The notes: a model not told the origin generated them from the sequence alone. 64,000 nucleotides of DNA from Hydractinia symbiolongicarpus (GCF_029227915.1 NC_079878.1:12340001-12404000), one strand, 5' to 3'. Positions 44,301 to 59,101 are shown, numbered from the stretch's first letter. Made by a program: numbers and translations.

Positions 44301-47300
44301 TCCGAAAAAATTTTAACGACATGAAAATTGAAACACAAAAGTAAGAATTATTAGTTTCTATCAAAAAGATTTAAAATGTACTGAACATTTAAAATGTAGT
44401 GTAGTGCTGAAACAGGTTGTCTGTTTGAAATGTTTTTAAATTTCTCAAAATATTGTCAAAATGAAATATTACTTATGCACAGTAGTGAAAAGCAATTTTT
44501 TTACAATCAGGTGGAGACCCTACTGAAAATCAAGACAAGTCACTCTGTTTTTTTGGGGTTGCTATTTGCATTATTTTTATCATATTAACAAGCATATAGA
44601 TTGTGTACCAATGCCTGTTTTTATGTGGTCACTATTTCTTTCTTTCTCACTAATTTATGTTCATGATCATGCAGCTGGAAATATAAGAACTTAATACACC
44701 TGGTATTTAGCAGCACAAGCTGTTATTAACATAATGCTTTTGGGATAGTAATGCTGTGATTTCTCTTTTTTTTTTGTGAATGAACTTATTGATAAAAAAG
44801 TCATTGTTACTTTTACTATGATGTGAATATTTATCAATGATTTGTGATTATTCTTTTGTTATTGTTAAAACAGCCAAGGAATAAGTTAATATGTTGCACT
44901 TTATAAGTTTATAAGTTGTTAATGTATCAAAGACCGTAAAGAAATTGTTAGTTTTTATTTATTATTTTTTGTGACTCAAATTTATTTTGTTGACTGTTAT
45001 GCCTGACAGAGAGTAACCTAATTTGAGCATTTTTATATGAAAAAAAGAAATTGGCAACTTCATTTTTTTAATTGTTTATGTTGATAGAAAATGTTTACTC
45101 TCTAAACATTTTTAAGTAAACAATTTCTGGAATGAATATGTCTACTTCCATGTTATCGTGCAGAAAAGACAAAGTAGGTTTTTTTTTCTCACGTTAAACT
45201 AGAAACGTTATTTTATAGAGATCTTTCACAAGTAAAAGCGGAAGTTAGTCGTTCAGCGAGAACCATACAAAGTGCAGCTATGTCTGTTGAAAAGGCTCAA
45301 CGAGGTTCCTTGATTAACCAAACTACATTGGATGATGAACAAACGAGAAGAGAAAAGGTGAGTGGTTGCATGTGTGTGTGCTTTTTTGTGCATGTGCATA
45401 CAATCTAATTATTTTTTATTTTCTTGTTCTATAAATTATCCAGGCTGAAGCTCTACTGCGTGAAAAAATTCAAGAAAATATTGAACTGAAATCAATTTGT
45501 GATAAGTACAAGGATCAAATTAGTTCAAGGTAAATGTTGTTGATTTTTTGTTTTTTTTGCTTTTGTATTTTTAACACTGTTTATGCCATTTTCCCTACTG
45601 ACTGCTAAAGGATGCTGAAAACAATTAGGAAATTTTGGAAAGAATTTGGAAAACAGCTTTGTTGATTGCCCTTAACTTTTTCTTTAAGAAAAGGTCAATA
45701 TAAGGTTTTGGCCGTTTTTCAAGTTAGTGGATCTTATTTACTTCAAAGGTTTTTGACACACTGGTTTCAGTTTTAACAAAGAGATATTTTTTCTAGACTA
45801 AATGAAAATTCCACTCATGTCAAAGAATTAGAGTCTGAACTTCAAGACAAAAACTCTGAAATTGAAACTCTAAGAAAGAACCTGCAGAACATGGTATTTC
45901 ATATTGCTTTTTTACTGTATGCTTATATTTTTATATTAATTTGCTTCATTGCTAGATACCAAAACATAAATGACGATATATCAGATTTGCATTCTGTTAG
46001 AATTGATATTGACTACACAGCTATAGCTAAAGACTAAAAAATAATTTGCTTGAAAACTAATAAAAATCAATCATTCAGGGTGCTGAATTGGTAGAGCAAT
46101 CAGACAAGTGGGAAAATGACAGCCAAGCCAGCATTGTAGCTATTCGAGAAGAAGCAGACATACTTCAAAACACACTTCAAGAATTGGCTAACTGTATTAT
46201 TGATGACACTGAAAACACTGCTCGAATGTTGAACACAACCTTTGGTTCCAAACTGGATCGAAGCAACATGGATGACGAAGAAAGTGATAATGAACTGAGC
46301 TTTTCTTCCCCCACAAGATCACGTAAAAGCAGACAGTCCACCTCCCCGTCAAGAATGGCTCGAATGAGATCCATGTCCCCTGTTAGGGCACGGTCTCCAG
46401 CTGTTGCTGATTCAGCGATATCTGCAGCTCAGTCTGCATTAAAGAAGAGACAACTTCAACTTCAGGTACGCCAAATACAAAGCTAGAAAGATATTTTTTC
46501 TTGTTTATTTCTCCTCAGTTTCAATGAATTCATTTCAACAGTAATAGTTCAAAGATAAAGGAATGTTGGATTTTAATAAACAAAGTGCTTTACTCTTGAT
46601 GACAGGCTCTTTATTGCATGTTTGCTTTTTGAGACTTAAATATTAAAATAAAAATTAATAACAAATGTAAAGCTGGAAAGAATTTTCTTTCCTTTAATTT
46701 TTCCCTTATTTTACTTTTTAAATGTGTTTAAACAGTGCAAATAGATGTGGAATATTGTTAACAAAATACTTTAGTCTTGTTCTAACACATGTTTAAAATG
46801 TTTTTACATCACAGGAATTAAAAAATAATTATGACAATGTTTGCAATGATAATCAAACTCTGAAGGGACAGCTTCAAGCTGCTAATCAACAAGTGAAACA
46901 ATTGCAAGATAGTATCAACAAATTGCAGGATGATCACTCAAGCATGTAAGTGGTATTTATGTAACTTAATACTTGCAATGATATGTTTACAGTTTAGATA
47001 TCTTCCAATCCCTTTATTCTAAAAGAGGGAACAATTTGTAGAAAAGGTTATTGCCATCCTTTTGTGACTTTAACTTTATTCTTTTAGTAAGTCGAATATG
47101 CATGGTGTAAATCAAGACTGCATGAAATACAAACAACAGATTGAATTGCTTCAAAATGAAAAACTGAATCTAGAAAAAGGCCGTTCGTCGTTGCTGACTC
47201 AAGTGGAAGACAAGTATTCTGAAGTCGAGAAAGTGAAGAACTCCAATGTTGGACTGCAAAGACAAGTTGAGAATCTAGAGGATGAAAAGGTAGTTCTGTT

Positions 47301-50300
47301 TTCCAAATTTAATGTAATTATTGAGCATCCAAAACGTTTCTGCTTATAAAAATGTGGACTTGTAGCATCTAGTTGATTGAGCATCTTTTAGGTTGTAAAT
47401 GGTGCTTCATTTGTTTACATAATTTGCGATAGAATTTTTCTACTTATGTTTAATTGAACAGGAAAACATACTGCACGAAAAAGAGAGGATTTCAAAAGAC
47501 CTGCAAAGGTCAAAGGCATTGATGGAGCAGTTAGAACAAAAGCATTCAATGTTGAAAGAAGAACTTGTGGATGTAAAAGAGAAACTTAACCGCTCGCAGC
47601 TTACAAAGGATGTGCTGGAACAAGAGAAGTTGCATCTAACTGAGATTCTTAGCAAAACTGAAATCCAAAGAGAAGACATAGAAGCAGAAGGTATGTAGAC
47701 TATCAGTACTTTTTTGAACCATTTTGTATTTACTCTTTTGAAATTTTAAAACTTTAATATTGTTCTGCATACGATAGAATTTTTCGTATTGACTAGGTTG
47801 TTGTCTTCTGTCAGCCAATTAGACACCTTTAACTTCAACACAAATCAAATGTAATATTTTATGCAAAATATTGAATTATTTATTAAAACTTTTTAAAATT
47901 TATTTTTGTATAAAGTTTTAATGTATTTTGAACAGACATTGAGCATGAACTGACCAGACCACATTATCTTAATGTTGTAAGATGTGCCTATGCCTGTTCA
48001 ATTTATATCAAGTGCAAAACATTGCATTTAGTTTCAAGATGTAAAAATGATGAAGTACAATTAAAAGATGCTTTGGTGAAATTGCAAAGTTTGAACGAGG
48101 CGTTGGGACAAGACAAGATGGATTTAAACAAAATAATTCGACAGATTGAAATTGAAAGAGACACTTTACTTTCTGATAAGCAAGAACTTGAGATGGAGAA
48201 GTCAAGCATGAAAGAGGTGAGATTTTTGTAGTAAAGAAGTACACAACAAGTACTTTTGACCCGATCAAGACAGAATTTTTTATTCCTTTGGCTTCACTTG
48301 TTATTTACACCATACATGTATATGTATGCCAGCAGGGAGAATAGTGAATCTCTTATTACTTTTGCATTATTTTTTTCTTACTGTTCATCTCCAGCCCTTT
48401 CTTTTTCTTTGTAATTTACCCTCCTAATCATTGTAAATTATTTGTGTTGACTTTTTGCACTACTTATAGCTCTGTAACATCAGTATATAGGTCGGCAGAA
48501 TTTTAGCTTGCTATCGTATTTCTTTTTGCTTTAGGAGCTCTTACGTACTGAAAAAGAACGTATTGAAATTGAATCAGAAAAAGCAAGCCTTGATCAAACA
48601 CTGAACCAAACAGAATCGAGCAAAGGAAAACTCGAAGAGCAAATGCAAGAGATTATTCGAAGCAAAACCGAGCTCAACGATTCTCTAAATTCTGTTGCAC
48701 GCGAAAAGGATTTCATTCAAAACGATTTGAACCAAGCCAAGCAAGAAAAAGAACGCCAAGCTGCTAACATTCTTCGCTTATCCAAGGAAAAGGAAGAGCT
48801 GACAAGAGAAAAAGCTCATCTTATTGTACAGTTAAATGGGAGTGAGCGAGACAACAGGTTGTTGTCAGAAGCTAATATATCCATGAAATCAGAGAAAGAC
48901 TCTTTAGAGACTTCCCTGTACGAACTACAACAGTTGGTTGCCAAATTGGAAACTCGTAAGCAGCAATTGGAGGCAGAGAATCACGAACTTGTCTTGAATA
49001 AAGAAGCCATGACTGTTGATCTTGCCCGTCTGAAGAAAGAATACGAAATTGATGCTATGAAGTTGTCCAAGCAAATCGAATTGCTGGAGCAACAGAATGC
49101 TCAGTGCATCAGAGATCACGAAGTTGCAATAAACAGAGTGAAGCAAGAACACGAAGAGGAGATGCAGGGAATTTCACAGGTTGGAAATCTCTTAATTTGT
49201 TTTCCTTGTCGAGAAAAGTTAACAATATAAAAATACCTTAAATATCGTATTTTGTTTATGGCATAACATTATGTCTCCTTTTTATTTGGCCTGGTCTTGA
49301 TATTGGATTGTTGTAACTCTTTTTAAATGTGAGTTTTTTCTTTCTGCTTAAAGGAGAAAGAGCAGTGCATATTACAAGCTGGTCAGGATAACTGTGCAGC
49401 TATAAACGAATTGCGTGCTGAAATGGAGAACTTTCAATCTAAGGCTGAACGTGAGAAGACTAACTTAATTAACGAAGTAGCTTGTGTGCAAAAAGAACGC
49501 GATGATCTGTTGATGGAAGCAGAGAGCGATAAGCAAGAGGAGCTTCGGATTGCAGCTAGTGAAAAAGGTTTGCTCATGGAGAAGTTAAATCGCCTTGCGG
49601 AGGAGTTGGATTACGCTAAAATTGAGCTTGAAAAGTTTAAACGTGAAGCAACACAGAGAGCTTCTCAAGAAAAGGTTTTTCGAGTTTTGTTACACAGGAA
49701 TATGTTACGCATTGACGATAATGTTTATGGCTGATTTGATTTTACTCTGTCTAAACCTCCTTGCTCTGTCGTGTATTAGACACATGGGTGGTAATCTTTC
49801 CCTTTATGTGGTGATTTGTTCTCACCACAGTTTGAATGACTTGCGTTATTATTTCTAGGACTTGTTGAATAACAGCCAGATGGAATTGAAGTCAGTAAAA
49901 GATCAGTTGAATGAAACGATATCACAATACGAAAGCAAAATAAATGAACTCACAAGTGCTGTTGAAGACTTGACCAGGTAATCCTTTTTTTGTCTTTTAA
50001 ACTATAGAAGTTAGCTTTTGAATAATAAATATTTAGAAGAGACTTTGTACACGAAATAGTGCAGTACCTACTCGATTACCTGTGCCTCGGTTATACTTAC
50101 CTCGATTATTTTTACCTCGATTATTCTTACTTGGATTAATAACATAGCGAAACTAAAAAAAAATTATTTTCAGCTTCTTTCCCTCAAAATAATATCGGCA
50201 AAAATCGAGAAACCTGTATTTTATGGTGTTTTTAAGTTGTGCATGAGGCTTTATGAGAACAGATAACAATCGAGGGAGTACTATATACCGCATTGTGTAA

Positions 50301-53300
50301 GGGGGGGAAATTGTTATAAAAGATCTATTTTTGTTGACAGAAACAAAGACTTGTTGTCAAAGGAACTGTCGGATTTGAAACTGCAGTACAAAATGTTGGA
50401 AGAGAGTCGTGAAGCTGTTCAACGAGAATACAAGAAAGCTCAACGACAATGTCATGATGTCACTGAGATGTTTGAATCGTCCCAGAAGGATGTGTCTGAA
50501 TACAAACGTTGGCTGAAGGACTCTGAAACAGAGAAAGAAATCACATTGAACAGCGTGAACGAGCTGCATGAAGTCGTGAAAGCAACGGAAGGTGTGAAGT
50601 TAATTTTAGCGTGTGTTATGAATTCAACTTACAGACATTCCAAAATCTCATACAACTTTTATAATTTGCGTTTTAAGATTTTCGCACTGAAATTGTGCTT
50701 GAATTTAGAATTCAAAATAGGCGTATTGTTTAGTATTGTTTTCTCTCGGTATTGTTTTGATTATTTTAAAAAGTACAGTTGGCCATGCTGATCGTTGCAT
50801 TGGGTATTCACTGTGTCTTGGCATTTATCTTAGGAGAGAAGATAACCTACAAGCAGAAGTTAGACGAAGCCAATAAAATGATGGCGCAATTAGAAGAATC
50901 AAATCTTGCCCAAATGAAAGAAGCAGACGAGCTGCGCTCCAACATTCGCGAGTTGGAAGCGTCGAGACAAGAAGCACGACGTGAAATACAACAACTTCAT
51001 AATCAGGTAGAAAAGGGGTGCTTTTTTAACCCCCTTCTTTGCCGCGCCTTTTTGTTGCTCTTACGTCATGAGTATAGAAATTGTCCAGCTTTTTATGTAC
51101 CTAACGCAAGCTGTGTGATTGTAGTTACTTCTATATTTATACGGTCGTTGTTTTCTTTTAAGGTTCGACTCCTTGACAATGATTGCTTAAAATATAAAAA
51201 AGAAATGAGCTTGTTAAAAGATCAACTTGAAAAGAACGAGAGATTACTAGAAGAAGAACGGCAGGATGTTTCACGCACCAAACAGAAGTTGGCAGGTAGC
51301 TAATAATAATGAAAGTTTGTTTTTTTCATTGGTACAGTAATACTTATCTCCATTCGTTCGCCAAGTAGTTTTATAGGAATGGTTGCAGTTTCAGTGGATT
51401 TGAGGATCACGTACTCAATTGCCTTTGATTAAAATAGATTAAAATGGAAATATGCAAAGTAATAATTATTAGAGCATGTAAGCATTTCCATTAACAAGAT
51501 GTACTAGGCTAGTCCTTTGGATAACGAACGAGATGTAAGATGGTTCCATGTTTGTCTAAGTAATGAATGAATTAAATAGGCGGTGTTATAAAACTTGAAT
51601 TTTGAGTTAGAATTAAGCGCTACTTGTAGACTAGTGACACAGAATATAGAACAGCCTGCCTCGCGCACCCAAATAAAGATTGCTTCGTCTTCTTGAGATT
51701 TGGTGTTCATTTGAATTCAAGATATAGCTGAGGCTGCACGAAGGATAGATCTGTTGTTTTTTCTTGAAAGAGTTTCTACGGAATACAAAACTAAAACGGA
51801 TTAGTGAAATGGTTAAGTTGTATGTGTGTTTTAGAATCTGAATCGATTCGTGACGCTGCAAAACGTGAAGCAAGCCAGCTAAGTAATAAAATGGCCGATT
51901 ACAATGAAAATGCTCGAGTGAAAGAGAAAGATTTGCAAATAGCTGTTGACGATGCAAAAAGAAACGAAATGAAAGCTGCAGAGAAAGTAAAGAATCTGGA
52001 AAACCTGTTGGATAATTTGAACCAAGTATGTTATTTTTGTTGGTAGAGCAGCATGATGGAGAGTGCATGCGTTGAGCTCTCTTCTCACTTTCACCTTGAA
52101 GCTTTCATATTTGCTTCCAACTTGCGCTTGCCTTGACGGCAGCTATCTTTACATTTTTGTTCTAAATTTTAAAATTATTTCTATTTGATGGAAGTAAGAA
52201 GACTTCAACCGTAGACGAAGTTAATGTAACGCCTTCTAGATTAATACGTTTTCTATTTTAATGTTTAATCAGATGAAGTCATTTGAAATCTTGAAATTCG
52301 TAACATTTATGCTTGGAAGAGAAAATATTAGACATGAATATTCGTAATTTTGAAACTAATGTAAATGATGTTTTATTTTATTTCGTCTGATCTTGTGTTT
52401 TAATCAATAATAAAGAGATAAACACACAGGGGAGAATTTACCTAGGTTGCGAATTTGGTGTGAAACTGTATCCCATAAAAAAGAAAAACTCATGCTAAAC
52501 CATTTCGTGAAAGTATCGATGGAGTAAATTTATATTTCTTTTTTTGTGTTCTTTCTTAGGAGAAATCTGATTTAAACCTACGATTATCCAGCGCCGAAGG
52601 TAGAAACGCAGGGCTAGAAAACCAACTATCGAAACTTGAATCGAGTAAAAATGAGATTGAGTTTAAACTGTCGAGTTTACATTCAACTCTTCGACGCACG
52701 TTAGGAATCCGCTCCAGCCAATCACCGAGTAAGACCAGGTAATGTATAGTTTGAACAATACAACTGTAGCCAAGCTCTTTCTGTTAAAACAAGTGTAGTT
52801 ATCCGGGGAGAGGGGTGGGCATCCGCACAACGTAAACCTAAGTATACTTATTGTTCTTACGTGTGACACAACCTTGTGACCAGACTTCTTGGAAAAAGTG
52901 CGAAACAACAAGAATCTACTTGTGCCATCAAATTGTTTTATACATTTACGTATCGGTTTTTGAAAAATACATCTTGCAATTGTTAAAAAAGTCTACAAAA
53001 TCCGATGTCAGTGAGCTTATATGTAAGTCTGTGGAGGTTATGGAGAAGTTTATTAGCACTGTGGGTTCAATTAAGTTGTTGTTACACTTTTGGAGAGAAG
53101 CGTTTGCGAAGGGGAATACGTAAAAATGTATTCTTAACAAGATTTATACATGACAGTTTTAACTCATGCATTTATTAAATACTACGGCTTATTTCAAAAA
53201 ATGTGCAGAACAGCTGTTAGAAGCATTCATAAAACTCTAGCAATCCATTCAGTTATGCTGCAAGTGAGTTATACAAACTCAGTGGTCGTGCAATTTAAAA

Positions 53301-56300
53301 GTTTAATGCACTGTGATACAACGTTGCTTGCAAAGAAAGAGATCACTCGTTACTGTGATTTGCTTCCAATTGAAATTGAAAAGTGAAAACGTGGTATTGT
53401 TTGCCTGAGACAAAATGGCTGCTGCCAGTGATGATTTGTTACAACGCGTATTAAGCGTGCTAGATGACGTCGAAATGCGCGTTAATTGTGCTGAGGAAAG
53501 GTTGACGTCAGCATTTGATTGCGCGAAAGATACTGCACTTATGGTCATTAACAACATGTATGTGTTTTGTTTGCGCAGTGTATAGCTTTTTAGCATGAGT
53601 TTAGTAATGCTTTACCTTCTAGATCTCCTTCGCCGACACGGACGAGCAGTCCGAAACGTCGAACACTTTTCGGTAGGAATAGAACTCCCGCTTCTTTCCA
53701 AGAAGAGATTGATCAAGAAGAAGAAAGTCCAACCAAAGATATGTCAGGTGAGGAAAAAGCTTCTTTTTTACCAGCGACAGAATTGATACAATATCCATAA
53801 TAGATATATCTGTTCAGCAAAAACAATTTTATTAAAAATGCTTTTATTAAACAGGTTGTCTAGCGGACCCTTACCCTGAAAGGCCCTGATTTTATTTAGG
53901 TGGCCCTAAAAACCCTGAATATCTTAAAAATTAGCCAAAAAACCCTTAAACCTGAAAAAATATTTTTCTTTCAGTTTGCAATAATGTTTTATTTGACAAA
54001 GTTCAAGGAAAGTAATATAGGCTCATGTAGAAAGTTTGTTCTATGAGTTATATTTATACTCAGTGGAAATATTACATTCATGATATTCATATAATATTAT
54101 ATTCAGTGGAAATATTATAACATCATGATGTAGCTCTGTTCTTGAAACCTGGAATTGAAGTTAAGGGAAACATATCCCTTTTTTTGTAGGGCCCTGAAAA
54201 ACGAAGAAAAACCCCTGAAAAATTACAAAATATTACCAAAATAATCCTGAATGACCCTGAATTTGAATTCCGAAATTCACTAGACACCCTGTTAAAAGCC
54301 CCTTTTCTCTACCATTTTTAGATTCATCTCGATTCGACATTACAAGCGACATTGATCCAGAATTTATTAAAACCTCTTTACGCGATTTCGCTCAAAAGTT
54401 GAAAGATTTAGAACGTGAAAGGGATGAAGCGATCGCACAATGCGGTGGGCTTGAAAGACAACTCGTGGATTTAGAAAACGATCGAAATGAATGTGAGCAG
54501 AGAGTGCAAACGTTGCAGAAGAACTTACAAGATACAGAAGAAGGTAAAACCCTATTCACACTAGCAAGTATTATTTCGAATCGCATTTCTTTGCATAGAC
54601 ACCAGTTAAGGCTCATTTTTAATTTGAGAAAGGTCAATACAGTTTCCTAATTTGTCTGCAAAAAAACCCAAATCTCTCTGCTTTAAAAACTTAAAAATCA
54701 ACCATTTTTATGATTTTTTTCTTTGGAGTAAAATATGTTTTTAATAGCTTTTAAGTACGAGTGTGATTCTTTGTTTAATTGAAAAATATTTCCGACAGGG
54801 TTTCAAGCGTCCTGTAAAACATAAATTTTTCTGTTTACAATTCATTGACCACACCCTGTCGTTATAACTTCTTGGCTCATTCCTGTTCAGTTTTAATTTT
54901 CCCTTTTATTTAGGCAAACGAGGGGCTGATGGCAGGCTAAGTAGTGCACAAACAGCGTTGATGCTACAAGAAGAGACGATACGACGTTTGGAGCGAGAAC
55001 GGAAAGTGTTAAATGAAAAACTTCAAGCTCTTGAAACAAACCTAGCTCAAAGTGAATCAGATAGAAGAGCGTTGAAAGAGAAACACGCCAAACTTGTCAA
55101 GAATGAAACGCGATCTGAACAAGAACGTGAAGCAATGAGGGCTCAGATTGACAATGCAGAGTCAAGAATTACGAGAATTGACTTGAAGAAAAAATCACTC
55201 GAAGGTACACGTTTGCTTATGAGAAACAGTTGTTGGCTTTAGCCTGGTTGTTTCTCAACTTTTAGTGAAATTTTCATTTGCTTTACGAGTAATTTAAAAA
55301 ACTAGAGAATGTGCCGTGGTTTGTAGCTATAGCTTTTGTACGCTAAAAATATTTCCTTTAATCTAGGTGACATTGAGCGCTTGCGTATGCAGCACCAAGA
55401 TTCCGAGACTGAAAGACATACCCTTAAACAACGTGTCGAACAACTGAGTCGCCTACAACAAGAATCAGAACAAAATAATACAACTCTTCAACTGACTGTG
55501 AGTAGTTAATTCATTTATTTGGTTGGTTGGTTCTGCAAACAACAGGCATTGCTCTGTTGAACAAGAGAACTACGAAATCTTTGTTGAAGTTAAAACATCT
55601 TTCTGGTGAAAATAAGCCTCCGAACACAGGGATTTTAGAACACATAGAATTTAGAAATACATCTTTTAGTGTAGATGGTAAATGTCAGACAGCTTTGTGA
55701 AATGTAAGGCCAATGTATTATTTGAAAGCTGAATATACCGTAATACTTTCGAACTCCACTTGTAAGTCTTGTTTCGAAGATTCTATTCATTTGTTGATGT
55801 ACCCTACAGGGTGTTAGATCCTTAATATGAAATGGAATTATTGAATCGTAAAAACGAAAGTGCTTAGTGTGTGTATGTTTGCAGAGCGGATTAAATATAA
55901 TGATTTTGATTTCACATTTTATTTCATGCGTTTATTGGAAACTCAAATGACTGCAAAATATGTTTGCGACTTCTTTCATAGATTGATCGTTTAAATACAG
56001 CATTGTCGAAGAGCAGTGACCAGGAGAAACTGTTCAAACAAAAAGTCACTGAACTATCAATGTCTCTCAACGAAACAAACTCCTCCACACAGTCGCTTCA
56101 AGATAAGCTTCAGCAAGTGCAACGTGCTCTTGTGAACAGTGAGCAGGAGAGACATCTTTTACATGAAAAGCACGAACAGTTTAAATTGCAACAACTAGAA
56201 GCAAAAAGAACGATCGAATCGCTGAATGAAAAAATACAAATGTTGAAGCATAATATTGCAGATGCTGAGGTCAGCATATATTTAGTGCTTTTTTAAATCG

Positions 56301-58173
56301 GAATTTTTTTATGTTTCTGTACTTAAAATAAAATTTCCCATTGTGCTTTTTTTGTAGAGCAAGAGGTTAGATTTGGAAAGTGAATTACGTCAAACGCAAC
56401 AGCTAATGCATAAAAGACAAACTACAGAAGAAGATCTGGGTACTAAATTGGTTAAACTGCAGGTACTTCTTCAAATAAATGCTTTACAATGAGAATGTTC
56501 TAATTCTAGCATTCGTTATATCGAAAAGAATTTTCGATTCTTTTTTCTCGTCAAATCCTTTGCTGTTGTTCGATTTGAGCATTCGTTAATTTGACCAATT
56601 TCAATCATGTTTCCCTTTATATTGCTAGGAAGAAAAACGCAGTCTTCAAGACCGCCTTGCTCAGCAGCAACGCGTTTTGTCACAAGCTGAACAAGAAAAG
56701 AGGGAAATGGAGAGAAATAGCTTAAGGGTGGAGAAGGATAGGAAGGCTTTGAAACAAGCCATGGAACGTGTAAGTACTTGCGCTAACTACGTGTAATTCG
56801 AACATGTTAGTACGAACAAATTCCGTGATTTCTGTGTAAGAAAATTTTCCTTTTTTTCTTATCGAAAGTAAGCGAAATTAAATTCCTTAAAATATCAAGG
56901 GGTTTGGTAACCGTGCCGTTTACCAAGAACCAGATGATGACCGCGAAACATGCGTTTTAAATGTTAATGAAATTTTTTGATCATCTTTAAACATCAGCTT
57001 TTGCGGAACTCGCTACTTTTCGCCTCAAAGATAAGTTCCACAAAAATGTAACAGTTCAGTTTTGTTTTTTTAACTGCGTAATTTTCTAACAAAAAGTTAT
57101 TTCCGTGTTTAAATTAGTATTTTCTTTTAATTTTTCAGGCTGAACGAGACAAGCAGATGGTTGAAGAAGAACTGAATCGCACCAGGGGTGAGAAGTCCGA
57201 CCTCGATCGCTCACTTTCGAATCATGATCAAGAAGTAAACGAACTTAGCATGCAACTTTCACAACTACAACAAGCGTACGAGGATAAAGAACAGCATTAC
57301 TCCAAAAAGTATGTTTGTATTCCTTTTGAAATGACTTTTTTTATTAATATTTTAACTAAAAAAAATGTCTGTCTGTGAGCCGAAATAACTACTGGTATCC
57401 CGATTAGCGAGATTGGAGTTTTACCATGCATTTTTGTGACAATATCATATCCTATAGTTGTGTATTTTGTTAAAACAAGGCAGTAATGTAAGACGCCGGG
57501 TATTCGAGTGGCTGGAAGTTTACACCAGCTTCTTTCCTGAAAAAAAACATTCAGGTGTGTGTAATTTTTTTGATTAACCCAATATTCTTTTTATAGGGTA
57601 ACCGACTTGCAAACTCGACATCGTGAAGAATTAGATCGCGAAAATGAACGCAACAAAAACGCACAACAACACTTAGAGCGGACGCATGCTGCACGCGAAC
57701 GGGCGCACAAGCAACGCACACGAGGGCTGGAGGAGCAAATCAACACGCTAAAAGATCAGCTGAACAAAGAAATGCAACAAAAGCAATCCTTCATCAATAG
57801 AACGACCCTCAAGAACGATGAAATGCGAGATATTCGTCACAAATTGGCGTCGTCGTTAACAGAAGTGTCAAAAAATGCCGACTTAAACGTGCTGGAACGC
57901 GAATCTCGCAAGCTAGACGAGACAGCTGATTCGCATCACAGCTTCAGTGGACGCTCTTCATTCACCAGTTCAACTCCTTTTCAAAGAAGAGCGAAATCAT
58001 CCTCTCCTCTTGCTAGAATGTCACCCGACAGATATAACAACAACTACGTTTTGCCGCCGTCAAGTGACGCTGGTTTCACAACAGCAACACATCACGCCAC
58101 ACCTATCACGTCGGACAAAAAGTCAAGCTATGTGTCGCCGTTACGCAAGACAAGAAAACCGTTGCATTCGTGA
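38392..58173 (+). CDS. CROCC: Rootletin (ciliary rootlet coiled-coil protein)
   Basis: Structural protein of the ciliary rootlet and centrosome linker. 31 exons: 38392-38463, 38980-39213, 42625-42822, 43207-43290, 43548-43663, 44089-44340, 45219-45357, 45444-45529, 45797-45893, 46079-46465, 46815-46945, 47088-47289, 47462-47690, 48032-48216, 48535-49179, 49354-49674, 49859-49977, 50341-50591, 50834-51006, 51163-51295, 51835-52025, 52560-52738, 53623-53747, 54322-54543, 54914-55204, 55367-55497, 55982-56269, 56358-56462, 56629-56769, 57139-57308, 57597-58173. All borders are GT-AG, phases match and 6474 nt give 2157 residues (human 2017). YKRKLQAYQDGQQRQAQLIQ, LIRLEEEQQR and GLEEQINTLKDQL are near-identical to vertebrate rootletin. 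The rod is almost all coiled coil, broken by Ser/Pro/Arg-rich linkers in exons 10 and 22-23; the tail is Ser-rich. An exon between the second and third may be missing. Confidence 0.93.
50064..50140. repeat. Short imperfect tandem repeat in a rootletin intron
   Basis: Units near TTACCTCGATTATTT (about 15-16 bp) recur four to five times with changes. Confidence 0.6.
53415..53557 (+). CDS. CROCC: Alternative first exon of a short rootletin isoform
   Basis: Inside the intron between rootletin exons 22 and 23, an ATG in good context (GACAAAATGG) opens 47 codons (MAAASDDLLQRVLSVLDDVE onward) and ends at a GTATGT donor. It leaves 2 bases, exactly the phase exon 23 (53623) accepts. An in-frame TGA lies at 53406-53408, so it cannot extend upstream. 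Spliced on, it gives 730 residues: the last Ser/Pro linker and C-terminal rods with a new acidic N terminus. The codons look protein-like. Inferred from sequence only; transcripts would settle it. Confidence 0.65.
53852..54291. mobile_element. Non-autonomous transposon in a rootletin intron
   Basis: A 440-bp segment starts CAGGTTGTCTAGCGG and ends CACTAGACACCCTG, inverted copies of one another with few mismatches. CAGGG-type ends are common in hAT elements, but the flanking 8 bases do not match well, so the class is open. The interior repeats CCCTGAAAAA-like words. It lies between exons 23 and 24. Confidence 0.6.
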
Positions 58174-59101
58174 GAGTGCGTGCAAAAAAATAACCTAGAT
58201 CATAACAAACCTGAAGACTGTTAAACTAAACGGTGCTGCTAACTTATATTCACAAAAAACTAGATTTATTTTATTTCTTGACTTTTTAAATAGCTTCGAT
58301 TTTTATCATGTTAATTTATCTAGAAGTATTTTATATGTAGTATAGTTAGATAGCATAGACATTTTAAATGTATCGACATCTTTTATTTTGTGTGCACGTT
58401 TAAGTAAGTATAGCAACTTCGAACCCAGTTTTTTTTTTTCAATCTTGTAGATTGTGAGATAAAGATGGTAGCTACGTTTCTACTTACGTTGATTTTTTAA
58501 TTATGTCAATATATGTGTAATATGTAATTATAGGCGAGATTTTTATTTACTTTTTAGTACTGTCATGGAAATATTTATTTTACTTTTTTAATCAATTTCC
58601 CAAATTTTGTCCTAGATCGCGCAGTTTATAATTTACTGTGTTAGGACCAAGGTTTACGAACTTTTAATGTTAGCATTTTGTTCTGATTTGCATATAGTTA
58701 AGCTAACAAGAAAAAAGTTAATGAAATCCACTAACCGATCATGGTGAATCGAGGCAGAAAGATACTCGCTAAACCCTGATTCGTTTTTTAGGTTTTTCAC
58801 CAGAGACTTGGACCTTGATGACGTAAAGTGGTAGCGCTAGGTTTTATTTAAACCTCCTAAACCACCAACATATTAGAGATTTGGGAACAATGTTGTTTAT
58901 AGAGCGCCCAATTATTCTTCTTCTCTTTTTTAATTTTTATTCTCTGGATCAATATATAGTAAATTGTTTAGGGGTTCAGGTTACGGTGGAGGTGTTTTTA
59001 ACTAACTTTGTACATATCTTAAATAATTGTCATTTTTTTAAAGTGTTTTAAAGGTGCAAGAATGTGATTATTGGAGAAAATAATTTGTAATCTCAATGTG
59101 A

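Noticed and set aside
52851-53386. Open frames in the rootletin intron before the alternative exon
   Set aside because: They have no splice partners and no recognisable protein; only the ATG exon at 53415 has matching phase and context.
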